A DNA stretch of 14,968 nt from CAZHTS01 sp964535315 (GTDB lineage Bacteria > Chloroflexota > Anaerolineae > Anaerolineales > Anaerolineaceae), in assembly GCA_964535315.1 (NCBI GenBank), contig CAZHTS010000103.1, positions 1 through 14,968 of the forward strand, written 5' to 3'. The notes beneath the pieces were generated by a model. It had not been told where the DNA came from. It made no database searches and saw nothing but the letters and a program-made list of their open reading frames with translations. Positions 9,501 to 14,906 of this stretch are shown here, one piece after another; the first letter of the stretch is position 1; the number at the start of each line of letters is the position of its first letter. Both the position numbers and the translations under genes were made by a program.

Positions 9501-10477
9501 TCTTGCGGGATTGTATACGCCTGAGCGCCGGGGCGATTGTCCTGGAGCGACCGCAGCTTGAGCGTGCCGCTCGTGTCACTGGCGGCCAGCCAGCGCCCAT
9601 CTGGGCTGACCGCCACCCGCTTGATCCAGCCCTTAAAGCCGGTAAGCATTTGGGTGGAAGCGCCTTGAGCCACATCCCAGAAGTAAATGCGGGCGTCGTG
9701 GCCGCCCGAAATCAGCACGCGTCCATCCGGGCTGAAGACCAGTGCGCTCACTGAGGCGTTGTGGCTGCCAAGCTGCAACGGGGCCGCCGTGGGGTGATCG
9801 AGATCCCAAACATAGATGCGCGTATCGGTACACCCCACCGCCAGCATGCGCCCATCCGGGCTGAAGGCAGCGGCAGTAAACTGATACCCGCGGTAAGTGT
9901 CATACAACGTCGCCGCCAGCTGGCCGGTTTTCAGGTTCCAGAGACGTACGCTGCCGCCGGGTTCCTGGGCCTGCGCCGGGTTGGAAACCAGTTCCACCAG
10001 CAAGCCGCCGTCCGGGCTGGCGCCCACCAGCGACGCGTGGCTGCCGGCGTTCAGTTGCAAAGAAGAGAGCAGCCTGACCGCGCCGCTGCGCACATCCCAA
10101 AGGCCCGGCCCGCTCTGATCGTCATCCGGATAAAAAAGGAGCGTATCCAGGCCGGCAAGGAATACTTTGTCCCCCGCCACCTGCGGCGGAAACGGAAACG
10201 AACGTTTGAGCGCCAGGGTGGTGGGGGCGTGCACATTCACCTGTTGAGTGGTGGCGACAAGCAGTTCGCTGCCATCCTGCCCCCAGGCAAAATCAACAAT
10301 GGTTCCTTGCCCCACGGCAGGCAAACGGGGCAGCGAAGCGGGCGTCTCGGCCGCGGTCGGGGAAACGGTGACAGTAGAAGCAGGTGTGGGCAAGTTGTAC
10401 GCCAATGAGGCCGCCTGACAACCGGCCAACCCCATCAGCAAAATAAAGCCAGGAAGCAAGGTTACTCGTCGCGCCAT
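6506..10477 (-). CDS. giant WD40-repeat lipoprotein (apparently four seven-bladed propellers)
   Basis: A 1323-residue predicted lipoprotein: MARR, a hydrophobic core and lipobox LAGC give lipidated Cys20, then a Thr/Pro spacer to about residue 50. The rest is WD40-type repeat. I count 27 copies of a degenerate (F/W)SPDG(R/K)xLA signature, usually followed by a strand ending in (W/V)WD: 13 in residues ~50-665 and 14 in ~720-1323. A Thr/Pro/Ala linker at ~667-715 splits the halves. One weaker blade (near LAGLDTLLFYPDDD) would bring the first half to 14, so each half fits two seven-bladed propellers. Propellers are scaffolds for protein or ligand binding; no enzyme domain is visible. AAAGGA precedes the ATG by 8 nt. 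I found no convincing promoter. The partner is unknown. Confidence 0.9.
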   Translation of the reverse strand: MARRVTLLPGFILLMGLAGCQAASLAYNLPTPASTVTVSPTAAETPASLPRLPAVGQGTIVDFAWGQDGSELLVATTQQVNVHAPTTLALKRSFPFPPQVAGDKVFLAGLDTLLFYPDDDQSGPGLWDVRSGAVRLLSSLQLNAGSHASLVGASPDGGLLVELVSNPAQAQEPGGSVRLWNLKTGQLAATLYDTYRGYQFTAAAFSPDGRMLAVGCTDTRIYVWDLDHPTAAPLQLGSHNASVSALVFSPDGRVLISGGHDARIYFWDVAQGASTQMLTGFKGWIKRVAVSPDGRWLAASDTSGTLKLRSLQDNRPGAQAYTIPQDWLRVGKYVFDPQSEHLAVLVDDDLRLLRLSDRQWLAADTGYGATWSAFAWSADGKTIYSHRGASVQAWDAVTGGLKRTRAVTGGVPNHVAASPDGALLVVSDPYGYPLHEEKMIVIEAQTGLERAVLQPRGNQFNAAPVFSPDGRRLAVAYLGQIGVWDVATAVEIQTIPAHGRGCAFTADGEALIVIDDDGANKNAEIQFWDIRTRARMRSFGLSGSSHSPLAVSADRALVAVVIDIGMPANGPLEQRVEVRELASGRLRFQLPVALLQADGGLAFSPDGALLAVSAYDRLLVAATASGETLVSIPYSAVDVAFSPDGQVLAAGGETLTRWDVRGLYGLARTPRATLTPLPSPTASVTPSPAVAPAALVLTPFAPAAALPGAIRAANAAGLVPATRLGQGSAADLAWSPDGRTLAVAGSLGVHVYDSGTLKERQHIQTGTAMDALAFSPDGKTLAAGGWENGETLQLWDLAGGRRLPDLNGEPYAGALRLRFSRDGRSLLSWCRSEAGSRLVVWNVASGQAVQKFGVRSQDGFALSPDGRFLLEDGARIWDVVRGEIVYTFRDPKSTNVAVDWNADGRLIAIANQHGVLQLWDVTDPFAPRLVHTAQFDWKEYAGSTGIANTFRVRFSPNGRYLALAGADNRLRLWDVREAKWLPEETGAAGGLSFSPDGRRLAAISAAGEIVVWNLAADGRLTLALRRGDHAGKVTAAVFVQPGDQILSSDATSFHLWSQGTNAPPAQVLVAPGGKQTGLQDVANVVAYNPAAGQFAFGYTGGQVRIWDTSRANQVKEFTGGERTMRWQAFPYLEYLLFSPDGNWLAGGDAGGEVMIWNTRTWELRSRFYRSDHSQPAFSPDGRYFAFVTQWPGAANSAYLIDAASGKEVRSWLTGEPVVAFAPDGVHLLVGRTYHDLRRAAPVAAFAGPSAAALSVAAFNPGGDILALGREDGCIELWDVAAARRLASLDSGLGGVSTLTFSGDGRLLLSGYASGALQVWKLPH
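6930..10030. repeat. dispersed DNA repeats inside the WD40 gene
   Basis: The codons for the SPDG signature recur as near-identical 10-16 bp blocks on the plus strand around CATCCGGGCTGAA. Examples begin near 6937, 7056, 8144, 8541, 8656, 9064, 9720 and 9847, with further diverged copies (CATCTGGACTGAA, CGTTTGGGCTAAA, CATCCCGGCTGAA). Spacing is about 110-180 bp, the size of one blade. The repeats reflect blade duplication and could allow blade loss or gain by recombination. Confidence 0.7.
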
Positions 10478-10594
10478 AGAAGTCCTTTTCGCAAAGAGCG
10501 TGAGCAGGCATCGTTGATACGCCGCCGCCGGAGAAATGCGGGCTTGAATAACACACCCTATGAACTTTAACGGCTGAAAACGGTAACAGGGGCG

Positions 10595-10614
10595 TTTTAA
10601 AGAGCCTCAGGCCC
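10595..10614 (-). terminator. weak terminator-like hairpin after the EamA gene
   Basis: On the minus strand GGGCC (10614-10610), loop TGA and GGCTC (10606-10602) form a 5-bp stem with one G-T wobble, followed by TTTAAAA. It lies 10 bp after the exporter's stop codon. The stem is short and the T tract has only three bases, so this is tentative. Confidence 0.3.
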
Positions 10615-10624
10615 GGCCGGGGCA

Positions 10625-11506
10625 TCAGGATACGCCCGGCGTCAATCGCTTCTCCCCCCACCCCAACGCCGTCCACGAGCCCAGCACGGCCCCGCCCACA
10701 ATCAAAAGCATGGCGGCAAAGGAAACCGGCGAGAGCCGGAAATTGCCCAGCACCACCAGCACCAGGGTCGAACTGAGCGGCGTCAGGTAGCTGAGCGCGC
10801 CGAGGACGCGCGGGTCGCCGCGTTTCATCGCCGCCCCCCAACACAGGTAGGCCACGGCGCACGGCCCGATGCCGGTCAGGGCCATATACATCCAATCGGC
10901 GGCCGAGAGCGCCGGCAGCGCCTGGCCGGCAGGTTGCTGCCAGAAGAAGATCGCCAGGCTCAAAATCCCCGAGCACAGGCAAAAGGCCCCCGTGGCGCCG
11001 TCCTGAAAGGGCGGTAAGCGTTTGAGCGCAAGCGAATACACCGCCCAGGTCAATGCGCCGGCGGCGGCCGAGAGATAACCGGGCAGGTACTGGCGCTGTA
11101 AATTCAGTGCGCCGCCGGAAAGGATCAACCACGTACCGGCCAGGCCAAGCAAAGCACCCAGCACGTGGTGGGGGCGCAGGCGCGCCCCCGGCACGAACAA
11201 CGGTGTCAGCAGCACGATCAACAACGGCCAGAGGTAGTTCATCAGGTTGGCTTCGATGACCGGGGCATGTTTAAAGGCGGTGTAATAGAAGAAGAGGTTG
11301 CCGAAGATGCCGCCTACCCCCACGGCCAACGTCTTCCAGGGCATGCGCCAGGCGCGCCAGCGCAGCAGGCCAGAAACGCCGGCGATGCTCAGGGTGATGC
11401 CCACCTGCAAAAACGGCGGGACGTGGCCGAGATGCGAAATGAGAAACCCGGAAAAACTCCAGATGAGGATGGCGAGCAGCGCCAGCGAGGTTGCAGCCGC
11501 GTTCAT
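10625..11506 (-). CDS. EamA-family (DMT superfamily) exporter, YddG-like
   Basis: A 293-residue integral membrane protein with about ten hydrophobic segments in two similar halves of five, the layout of the drug/metabolite transporter superfamily (two EamA domains). The block NYLWP (90-94) after TM3 and the helix start ILIWSFSG resemble what I know of YddG-type aromatic amino acid exporters. The substrate is only suggested; other amino acids or small metabolites are equally possible. I chose the ATG at 11506, 10 bp after the NDH-2 stop; a GTG at 11530 would overlap that gene by 14 bp. It is the second gene of an operon with NDH-2. AAGG about 10 nt upstream is a weak ribosome binding site. Confidence 0.85.
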   Translation of the reverse strand: MNAAATSLALLAILIWSFSGFLISHLGHVPPFLQVGITLSIAGVSGLLRWRAWRMPWKTLAVGVGGIFGNLFFYYTAFKHAPVIEANLMNYLWPLLIVLLTPLFVPGARLRPHHVLGALLGLAGTWLILSGGALNLQRQYLPGYLSAAAGALTWAVYSLALKRLPPFQDGATGAFCLCSGILSLAIFFWQQPAGQALPALSAADWMYMALTGIGPCAVAYLCWGAAMKRGDPRVLGALSYLTPLSSTLVLVVLGNFRLSPVSFAAMLLIVGGAVLGSWTALGWGEKRLTPGVS

Positions 11507-11516
11507 CCCATTCGCC

Positions 11517-12791
11517 TTACGCCCCCGCACGAGGACCCTCGATCAGGCGAATGGCGCGTTCGTAGAAGAAATAATCCCAGGCCCAGTTGATCAACACCTG
11601 CAGCCGGTTGCGGAAACCGACCAGCTGCATCAGGTGTACCACCAGCCAGACCACCCAGGCGGGGAAACCGGTGAACTGCAACGAACCGAGTTTGACTACC
11701 GCCTGGTTGCGCCCGATGGTGGCCATGATGCCGGGATCGTGATAGACAAAGGGCTGCACCGGCTCAGCGCGCAGCAGACGGCGCAGGTTGGCGGCGGCGT
11801 GGGCGGCCTGCTGCATCGCCACCGGGGCGATCATCCCCAGCGGTTTACCGTCCTCGCCCTCCAGATAAGCGGCGTCGCCGATGATGAACACCTCGGGGTG
11901 ACCGGGCGCCTGCAAACCGGGCTCGACGCGCACCCGTCCCAGCCCGGCCTGCGGCAGCCCCAGCCCGTCCACCAGGCGGGCGGCGCGCACCCCGGCAGTC
12001 CAAACGACCGTCTCGGCCGGCAGCACCTCGCCACTCTTGAGCGTGACGCGCTGGCCGTCGTAACCGGCCACCGCCGCCCCAAAGTGCACCTCGACGCGTT
12101 TGCGCGCCAGCACGTCGGCGGTGGTCTGGCTCAGGGCGGGCGGCATGTGCGCCAGCAGACGGTCGAAGGCTTCCAACAGCACCACACGCACATCGCTGGG
12201 GTTGAGCGCCGGGTAATCCTTGTGCAGCAGCATGCGCACCAGTTCGGAAATGGCGCCGGCCGACTCGACCCCGCTGGGGCCGCCGCCAACGATGACAAAG
12301 GTCAGCATCGCCCGCCGCCGGTCGGGGTCGTTCTCCTGGCTGGCGCGCTCGAACTGGCCGAGCAGGTGATTGCGGATGCGGGTGGCGTCGCCCAGTTCTT
12401 TCAGGCCAAAGCTGTGCTGCGCCAGCGCATCCAGGCCGAAATAGTTGGTCGTACCGCCGACGGCCAGGATGAGATAATCGTACGCCAGGTCGCCGCTGCT
12501 GGTGCGCAGGCTGCGCTGCGCCAGATCGACCGCCTCGACCTCGCACATGCGAAAGTCCAGGTTCTTCTGGCGGCGGAAAATGGCGCGCACCGGGTAGGCG
12601 ATTTCGTCCGGAGCCACGCCGGCGGTAGCCACCTGATACAGTAAGGGCTGGAAGAGATGGTAGTTATTGCGGTCGATCAGCGTGACGCGCACCGGCGCAT
12701 TGGCCAGCTCGCGGGCGGCGCGCAGGCCGCCAAAGCCGGCGCCGACGATGACAACGTGTGGTCGTGGGTCTTTTTCGGGTTGGGGGTTCAT
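11517..12791 (-). CDS. ndh: type II NADH:quinone oxidoreductase (NDH-2)
   Basis: A 424-residue single-subunit flavoprotein that passes electrons from NADH to quinone at the membrane without pumping protons. FAD binding is shown by VIVGAGFGG (14-22), ending in the acidic D40 of LID, and by IIGDAAY (303-309) with PLGM after it. The NAD(P)H site is FVIVGGGPSGVE (165-176). Other family blocks are YHLFQPLLYQVATAG near 44 and the Ala/Gln-rich AMQQAAHAA near 325. The amphipathic C-terminus (376-416, Trp/Leu-rich) fits the membrane-binding region. Length fits NDH-2 (about 400-430). AGGAGA precedes the ATG by 7 nt. A good promoter and a CRP/FNR-type palindrome lie upstream. Some members use sulfide or other quinone chemistry, but the disulfide cysteines of sulfide:quinone reductases are absent (only C83 is present). 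Confidence 0.95.
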   Translation of the reverse strand: MNPQPEKDPRPHVVIVGAGFGGLRAARELANAPVRVTLIDRNNYHLFQPLLYQVATAGVAPDEIAYPVRAIFRRQKNLDFRMCEVEAVDLAQRSLRTSSGDLAYDYLILAVGGTTNYFGLDALAQHSFGLKELGDATRIRNHLLGQFERASQENDPDRRRAMLTFVIVGGGPSGVESAGAISELVRMLLHKDYPALNPSDVRVVLLEAFDRLLAHMPPALSQTTADVLARKRVEVHFGAAVAGYDGQRVTLKSGEVLPAETVVWTAGVRAARLVDGLGLPQAGLGRVRVEPGLQAPGHPEVFIIGDAAYLEGEDGKPLGMIAPVAMQQAAHAAANLRRLLRAEPVQPFVYHDPGIMATIGRNQAVVKLGSLQFTGFPAWVVWLVVHLMQLVGFRNRLQVLINWAWDYFFYERAIRLIEGPRAGA

Positions 12792-12812
12792 GGTCGTCTC
12801 CTGTGGTTCAAA

Positions 12813-12827
12813 CCGATTTTTAATCGG
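12813..12827 (-). other. hairpin in the NDH-2 mRNA leader
   Basis: CCGATT (12813-12818), loop TTT and AATCGG (12822-12827) form a perfect 6-bp stem. It sits in the predicted 5' leader of ndh, about 10 nt before the AGGAGA ribosome binding site, directly abutting the operator palindrome. It has no downstream T run on the minus strand, so it is not a terminator. Confidence 0.45.
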
Positions 12828-12860
12828 AGTAAATTTGTGATATTTATCACTATTTTACTC
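12827..12860. promoter_or_regulatory. CRP/FNR-family operator palindrome
   Basis: A 34-bp inverted repeat centred between 12843 and 12844, with 14 of 17 position pairs complementary. The outer arms are GAGTAAA (827-833) and TTTACTC (854-860); the core is GTGAT-ATTT-ATCAC (837-850). The core has the half-sites and spacing of CRP/FNR-family operators (GTGAT-N4-ATCAC, equal to TGTGA-N6-TCACt). Its right arm overlaps the -10 box of the ndh promoter and the core covers the predicted start site, a position expected for repression. A CRP-family gene lies 1.2 kb away in the divergent operon. Confidence 0.7.
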
Positions 12861-12880
12861 TGTTTGCCCGTCCTTTTCAA
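12852..12880 (-). promoter_or_regulatory. sigma-70-type promoter of ndh-EamA operon
   Basis: On the minus strand TTGAAA (12880-12875) and TAAAAT (12857-12852) are 17 bp apart, each one mismatch from consensus. The predicted start near 12845 falls inside the CRP/FNR-type palindrome. The leader would be about 55 nt. Confidence 0.7.
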
Positions 12881-12947
12881 GGCGCTTCGTGAAACTTTAT
12901 ACAAAGCAAGTGGGCAATTTTTCTCCACTTCCCTGGGAAATATTTCC

Positions 12948-12975
12948 TTGTCAAAGATTGAAAAGTCCTTAGAAT
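12948..12975 (+). promoter_or_regulatory. sigma-70-type promoter of the MBL-CRP operon
   Basis: TTGTCA (12948-12953) and TAGAAT (12970-12975) are 16 bp apart. The predicted start near 12982 gives a leader of about 23 nt carrying GGAGGTG (12994-13000). Confidence 0.6.
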
Positions 12976-13004
12976 CAAGGTAGATCAACTTTTGGAGGTG
13001 CAGG

Positions 13005-13976
13005 ATGTCTCAGGTACATGATTTTACCATCCGTTTTTGGGGCGTGCGGGGCAGTTACCCTACCCCGGGCGCGACGACCGTACGTTACGGCGGCAACACC
13101 GCCTGCGTCGAGGTGGCGGTCAACGGGGTGACGATCATCCTGGACTGTGGCACGGGACTGATCGGCATGGGGCGCTCGCTGATCCGGCGCCCACGCCCGC
13201 AGGGCACAGCCATTGAGGCCTACATTTTCCTCAGCCACCTGCACCACGACCACACTCAGGGCTTCCCCTTCTTCGCCCCCGGCTTCGTGCCCAGCGCCCA
13301 CATTCATCTGATGGGCCCCAACTTTGCCGACTCGGATCCACAGTTGACCATGTCGCAGGTCATGCAGCCGCCCTACTTCCCCGTGCGGCTCAACGAACTG
13401 ACCGCCGACATGGATTACCAGGCGCTGCGCGGCGGCGAGGTGGTGGCGATCAATCCCAACGGCGGGGCGTTCATCTGCCGCCCCGGCGACGCCCTGGCGG
13501 CCAACCCCGAACTGGTCAAGGTGCGGGTGATGCGTTCGTACGCCCACCCCGGCGGGGTGATGCACTACCGCATTGAGTGGCGCGAGCGCTCGGTGGTCTA
13601 CGCCACCGATACCGAAGGCTACGTCAACGGCGACCAGCGTCTGGCGGCCTTTGCCCGCAACACCGACCTGCTGATCCACGACGCCCAGTACACCGACGAG
13701 CACTACCTGGGGCTGATGCCCGGCATTGCCATCACCCAGGGCTACGGGCACTCGACGGTCAAGATGGCCTGCCAGATGGCGCTGGCGGCCGAGGTCAAAC
13801 AACTGGCGCTGTTCCACCACGCCCCCGAATACGGCGACGAGCGGCTGGATCAGGTGGGCGCCGAGGCCCGCCAGGTCTTCCCCAACCTGGTGGTGGCGGC
13901 CGAAGGACAGGAGATTCATCTGGATACCAGCGACGTCCCGGCCGAAAACCAGAACGCCGATCTATTGGCCGGGTGA
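13005..13976 (+). CDS. metallo-beta-lactamase-fold metal-dependent hydrolase
   Basis: A 323-residue cytoplasmic protein (no signal peptide) of the MBL-fold superfamily. The metal motif HLHHDH (H78, H80, D82, H83) is intact, with likely further ligands H181 (AHPGG), D202 (YATDTEG) and H271 or H272 (LFHHAPEY); HDAQYT and GHST (H249) are conserved in relatives. The N-terminus FWGVRGSYPTPG, then YGGNTACVEV and LDCGTG, is typical of a subgroup near PhnP/RNase Z-like phosphodiesterases, not of antibiotic-hydrolysing lactamases. A phosphodiester or cyclic phosphate substrate is plausible but unproven. GGAGGTG lies 4 nt before the ATG. The stop codon sits in a 9-bp hairpin ahead of the CRP-family gene, with which it forms an operon. 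Confidence 0.88.
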   Translation: MSQVHDFTIRFWGVRGSYPTPGATTVRYGGNTACVEVAVNGVTIILDCGTGLIGMGRSLIRRPRPQGTAIEAYIFLSHLHHDHTQGFPFFAPGFVPSAHIHLMGPNFADSDPQLTMSQVMQPPYFPVRLNELTADMDYQALRGGEVVAINPNGGAFICRPGDALAANPELVKVRVMRSYAHPGGVMHYRIEWRERSVVYATDTEGYVNGDQRLAAFARNTDLLIHDAQYTDEHYLGLMPGIAITQGYGHSTVKMACQMALAAEVKQLALFHHAPEYGDERLDQVGAEARQVFPNLVVAAEGQEIHLDTSDVPAENQNADLLAG

Positions 13977-13986
13977 CACCCGGCCA
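13966..13986 (+). other. strong hairpin over the MBL stop codon
   Basis: TGGCCGGGT (13966-13974), loop GAC and ACCCGGCCA (13978-13986) form a perfect 9-bp stem that includes the TGA stop at 13974-13976. The next bases are TAACAGGCAT, with no T run, so it is not a classical terminator. It could stabilise the upstream message or lower read-through into the CRP-family gene. Confidence 0.6.
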
Positions 13987-14001
13987 TAACAGGCATATAA
14001 T
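13973..14001 (+). promoter_or_regulatory. possible internal promoter for the CRP-family gene
   Basis: GTGACA (13973-13978, five of six) and a perfect TATAAT (13996-14001) are 17 bp apart, within the end of the MBL gene and the 36-bp gap. A start near 14008 would come after the GGAGG at 14002-14006, so such a transcript would be leaderless from 14013 or use a later ATG (14034 or 14040). Confidence 0.45.
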
Positions 14002-14012
14002 GGAGGTGTGAG

Positions 14013-14774
14013 ATGGTCACGCTCACCGGACGGATGCACATGACAGGTACGACTCGCCCCATGCCAGCGTTAGAGCTGCTCAATACGCTCGACAAGATCC
14101 CGCTGTTTGCCGGGCTGACGCCCAAGCAGATCGACTGGCTGCGCGAGAATATGTACGTGCGTGCCTTTCCGGCCGGGGTCGATATTATCACCGCCGGGGC
14201 GTCGGGCGAGGTCATCTACATCCTGTTGAGCGGTACGGTGAAGGTTTACGTCCCGCAGCCGGACGGCAGCGATGTGATCGTCAATATTCTCGGGCCGGGC
14301 GACACGGTGGGTGAAATGAGCCTGGTGGATCAGCCCATCCGCTCGGCCAGCGTGATCACCCTGGAAGATACGGCGGTGATGTGGATGAACAGCCAGTACT
14401 TCCGCGAGGCGCTGCAAACCATGCCGGTGCTGGCGCACAACCTGCTCAAGATCCTCTCCGCCCGGCTGCGCATGTCCACGGCGCAGATCGAATCGCTGGC
14501 CTCGCTGGACGTGGAAGGCCGGGTGGCGCGCCAGGTGCTGGCCTTTGCCCGGCGCTACGGCCGCCCCGGGCCGCAGGGCGAGGTGCATATTCCCATCCGC
14601 CTGACGCAAGGTGAGATCGCCGAACTGGTGGGGGCCTCACGCAAGCGCGTCAACCAGGCCATGGTGGCGCTGCGCCAGCACGGCTGCCTGAACGTGGACG
14701 CCAGCTTTCACATCACCGTGCTGGACATGGCGCAGCTCACCCGCCTGAGCGAAGGGCGGGTGATGGGGGCGTAG
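14013..14774 (+). CDS. CRP/FNR-family transcriptional regulator
   Basis: A 253-residue DNA-binding regulator. The cyclic-nucleotide-binding domain spans about 28-145 (IPLFAGLTPKQIDWL, IYILLSGTVKVYV), with a phosphate-binding cassette GEMSLVDQPIRSAS: G100, E101, R110 and S111 match the ribose and phosphate contacts of E. coli CRP (G71, E72, R82, S83). A dimerisation helix (about 135-162) is followed by a winged helix-turn-helix (about 195-235; TQGEIAELVGASRKRVNQAM). There is no N-terminal cysteine cluster (the only Cys is C225), so it is not an FNR-type iron-sulfur sensor. The recognition helix has K211 where CRP has Glu181. GGAGG (14002-14006) supports the ATG at 14013. It probably acts on the palindrome at 12827-12860, which is inferred. 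Confidence 0.93.
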   Translation: MVTLTGRMHMTGTTRPMPALELLNTLDKIPLFAGLTPKQIDWLRENMYVRAFPAGVDIITAGASGEVIYILLSGTVKVYVPQPDGSDVIVNILGPGDTVGEMSLVDQPIRSASVITLEDTAVMWMNSQYFREALQTMPVLAHNLLKILSARLRMSTAQIESLASLDVEGRVARQVLAFARRYGRPGPQGEVHIPIRLTQGEIAELVGASRKRVNQAMVALRQHGCLNVDASFHITVLDMAQLTRLSEGRVMGA

Positions 14775-14789
14775 CACATCTGGGGCAGG

Positions 14790-14906
14790 CTCCCTCCCCT
14801 GGAAGGGGGAGGGTCGGGGTGAGGGTGAAAGCCCCGTTTATCTGCATGCCAGTCCCCGGGGGAGATTCCCCCCTCACCCAACCTCTCCCCCGGCGGGGGA
14901 GAGGGG
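14790..14906. repeat. nested palindromic G/C-rich intergenic element
   Basis: Three inverted repeats nest here. Hairpin 1: CCCTCCCC (14792-14799) with GGGGAGGG (14806-14813). Hairpin 2: CCTCTCCCCC (14882-14891) with GGGGGAGAGG (14895-14904), loop GGC, 10 bp perfect. A long-range stem joins GGGTGAGGG (14817-14825) to CCCTCACCC (14871-14879). A further GGGGGA/TCCCCC pair lies inside (14858-14863/14867-14872). The whole could fold as a two-armed structure. I recognise this style of GGGTGAGGG/CCTCTCCC palindrome as a dispersed repeat type in bacterial genomes, but a single copy is seen here. It lies 15 bp after the CRP-family stop and may also end that transcript; there is no T run. Confidence 0.6.

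Noticed and set aside
6930..10030. Regularly spaced short repeats that might be taken for a CRISPR array
   Set aside because: They are degenerate, lie in one open reading frame, and encode the SPDG signature of propeller blades.
11298..12644. 448-codon plus-strand reading frame opposite ndh and the exporter
   Set aside because: It crosses two well-supported genes, is rich in His/Gln/Gly as expected for an antisense shadow, and shows no domain.
12975..13919. 314-codon minus-strand reading frame opposite the MBL gene
   Set aside because: Shadow of a clear MBL-fold gene with intact metal motif; no domain of its own.
14007..14020. TGTGA-N5-TCAC at the start of the CRP-family gene, possible autoregulatory site
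   Set aside because: The spacer is one base short of the CRP-type N6, and the bases are shared with the start codon region; too weak to call.
14790..14906. Simple intrinsic terminator for the CRP-family gene
   Set aside because: The hairpins are strong, but no T run follows any of them, and the nested layout fits a repeat element better; a role in termination remains possible.
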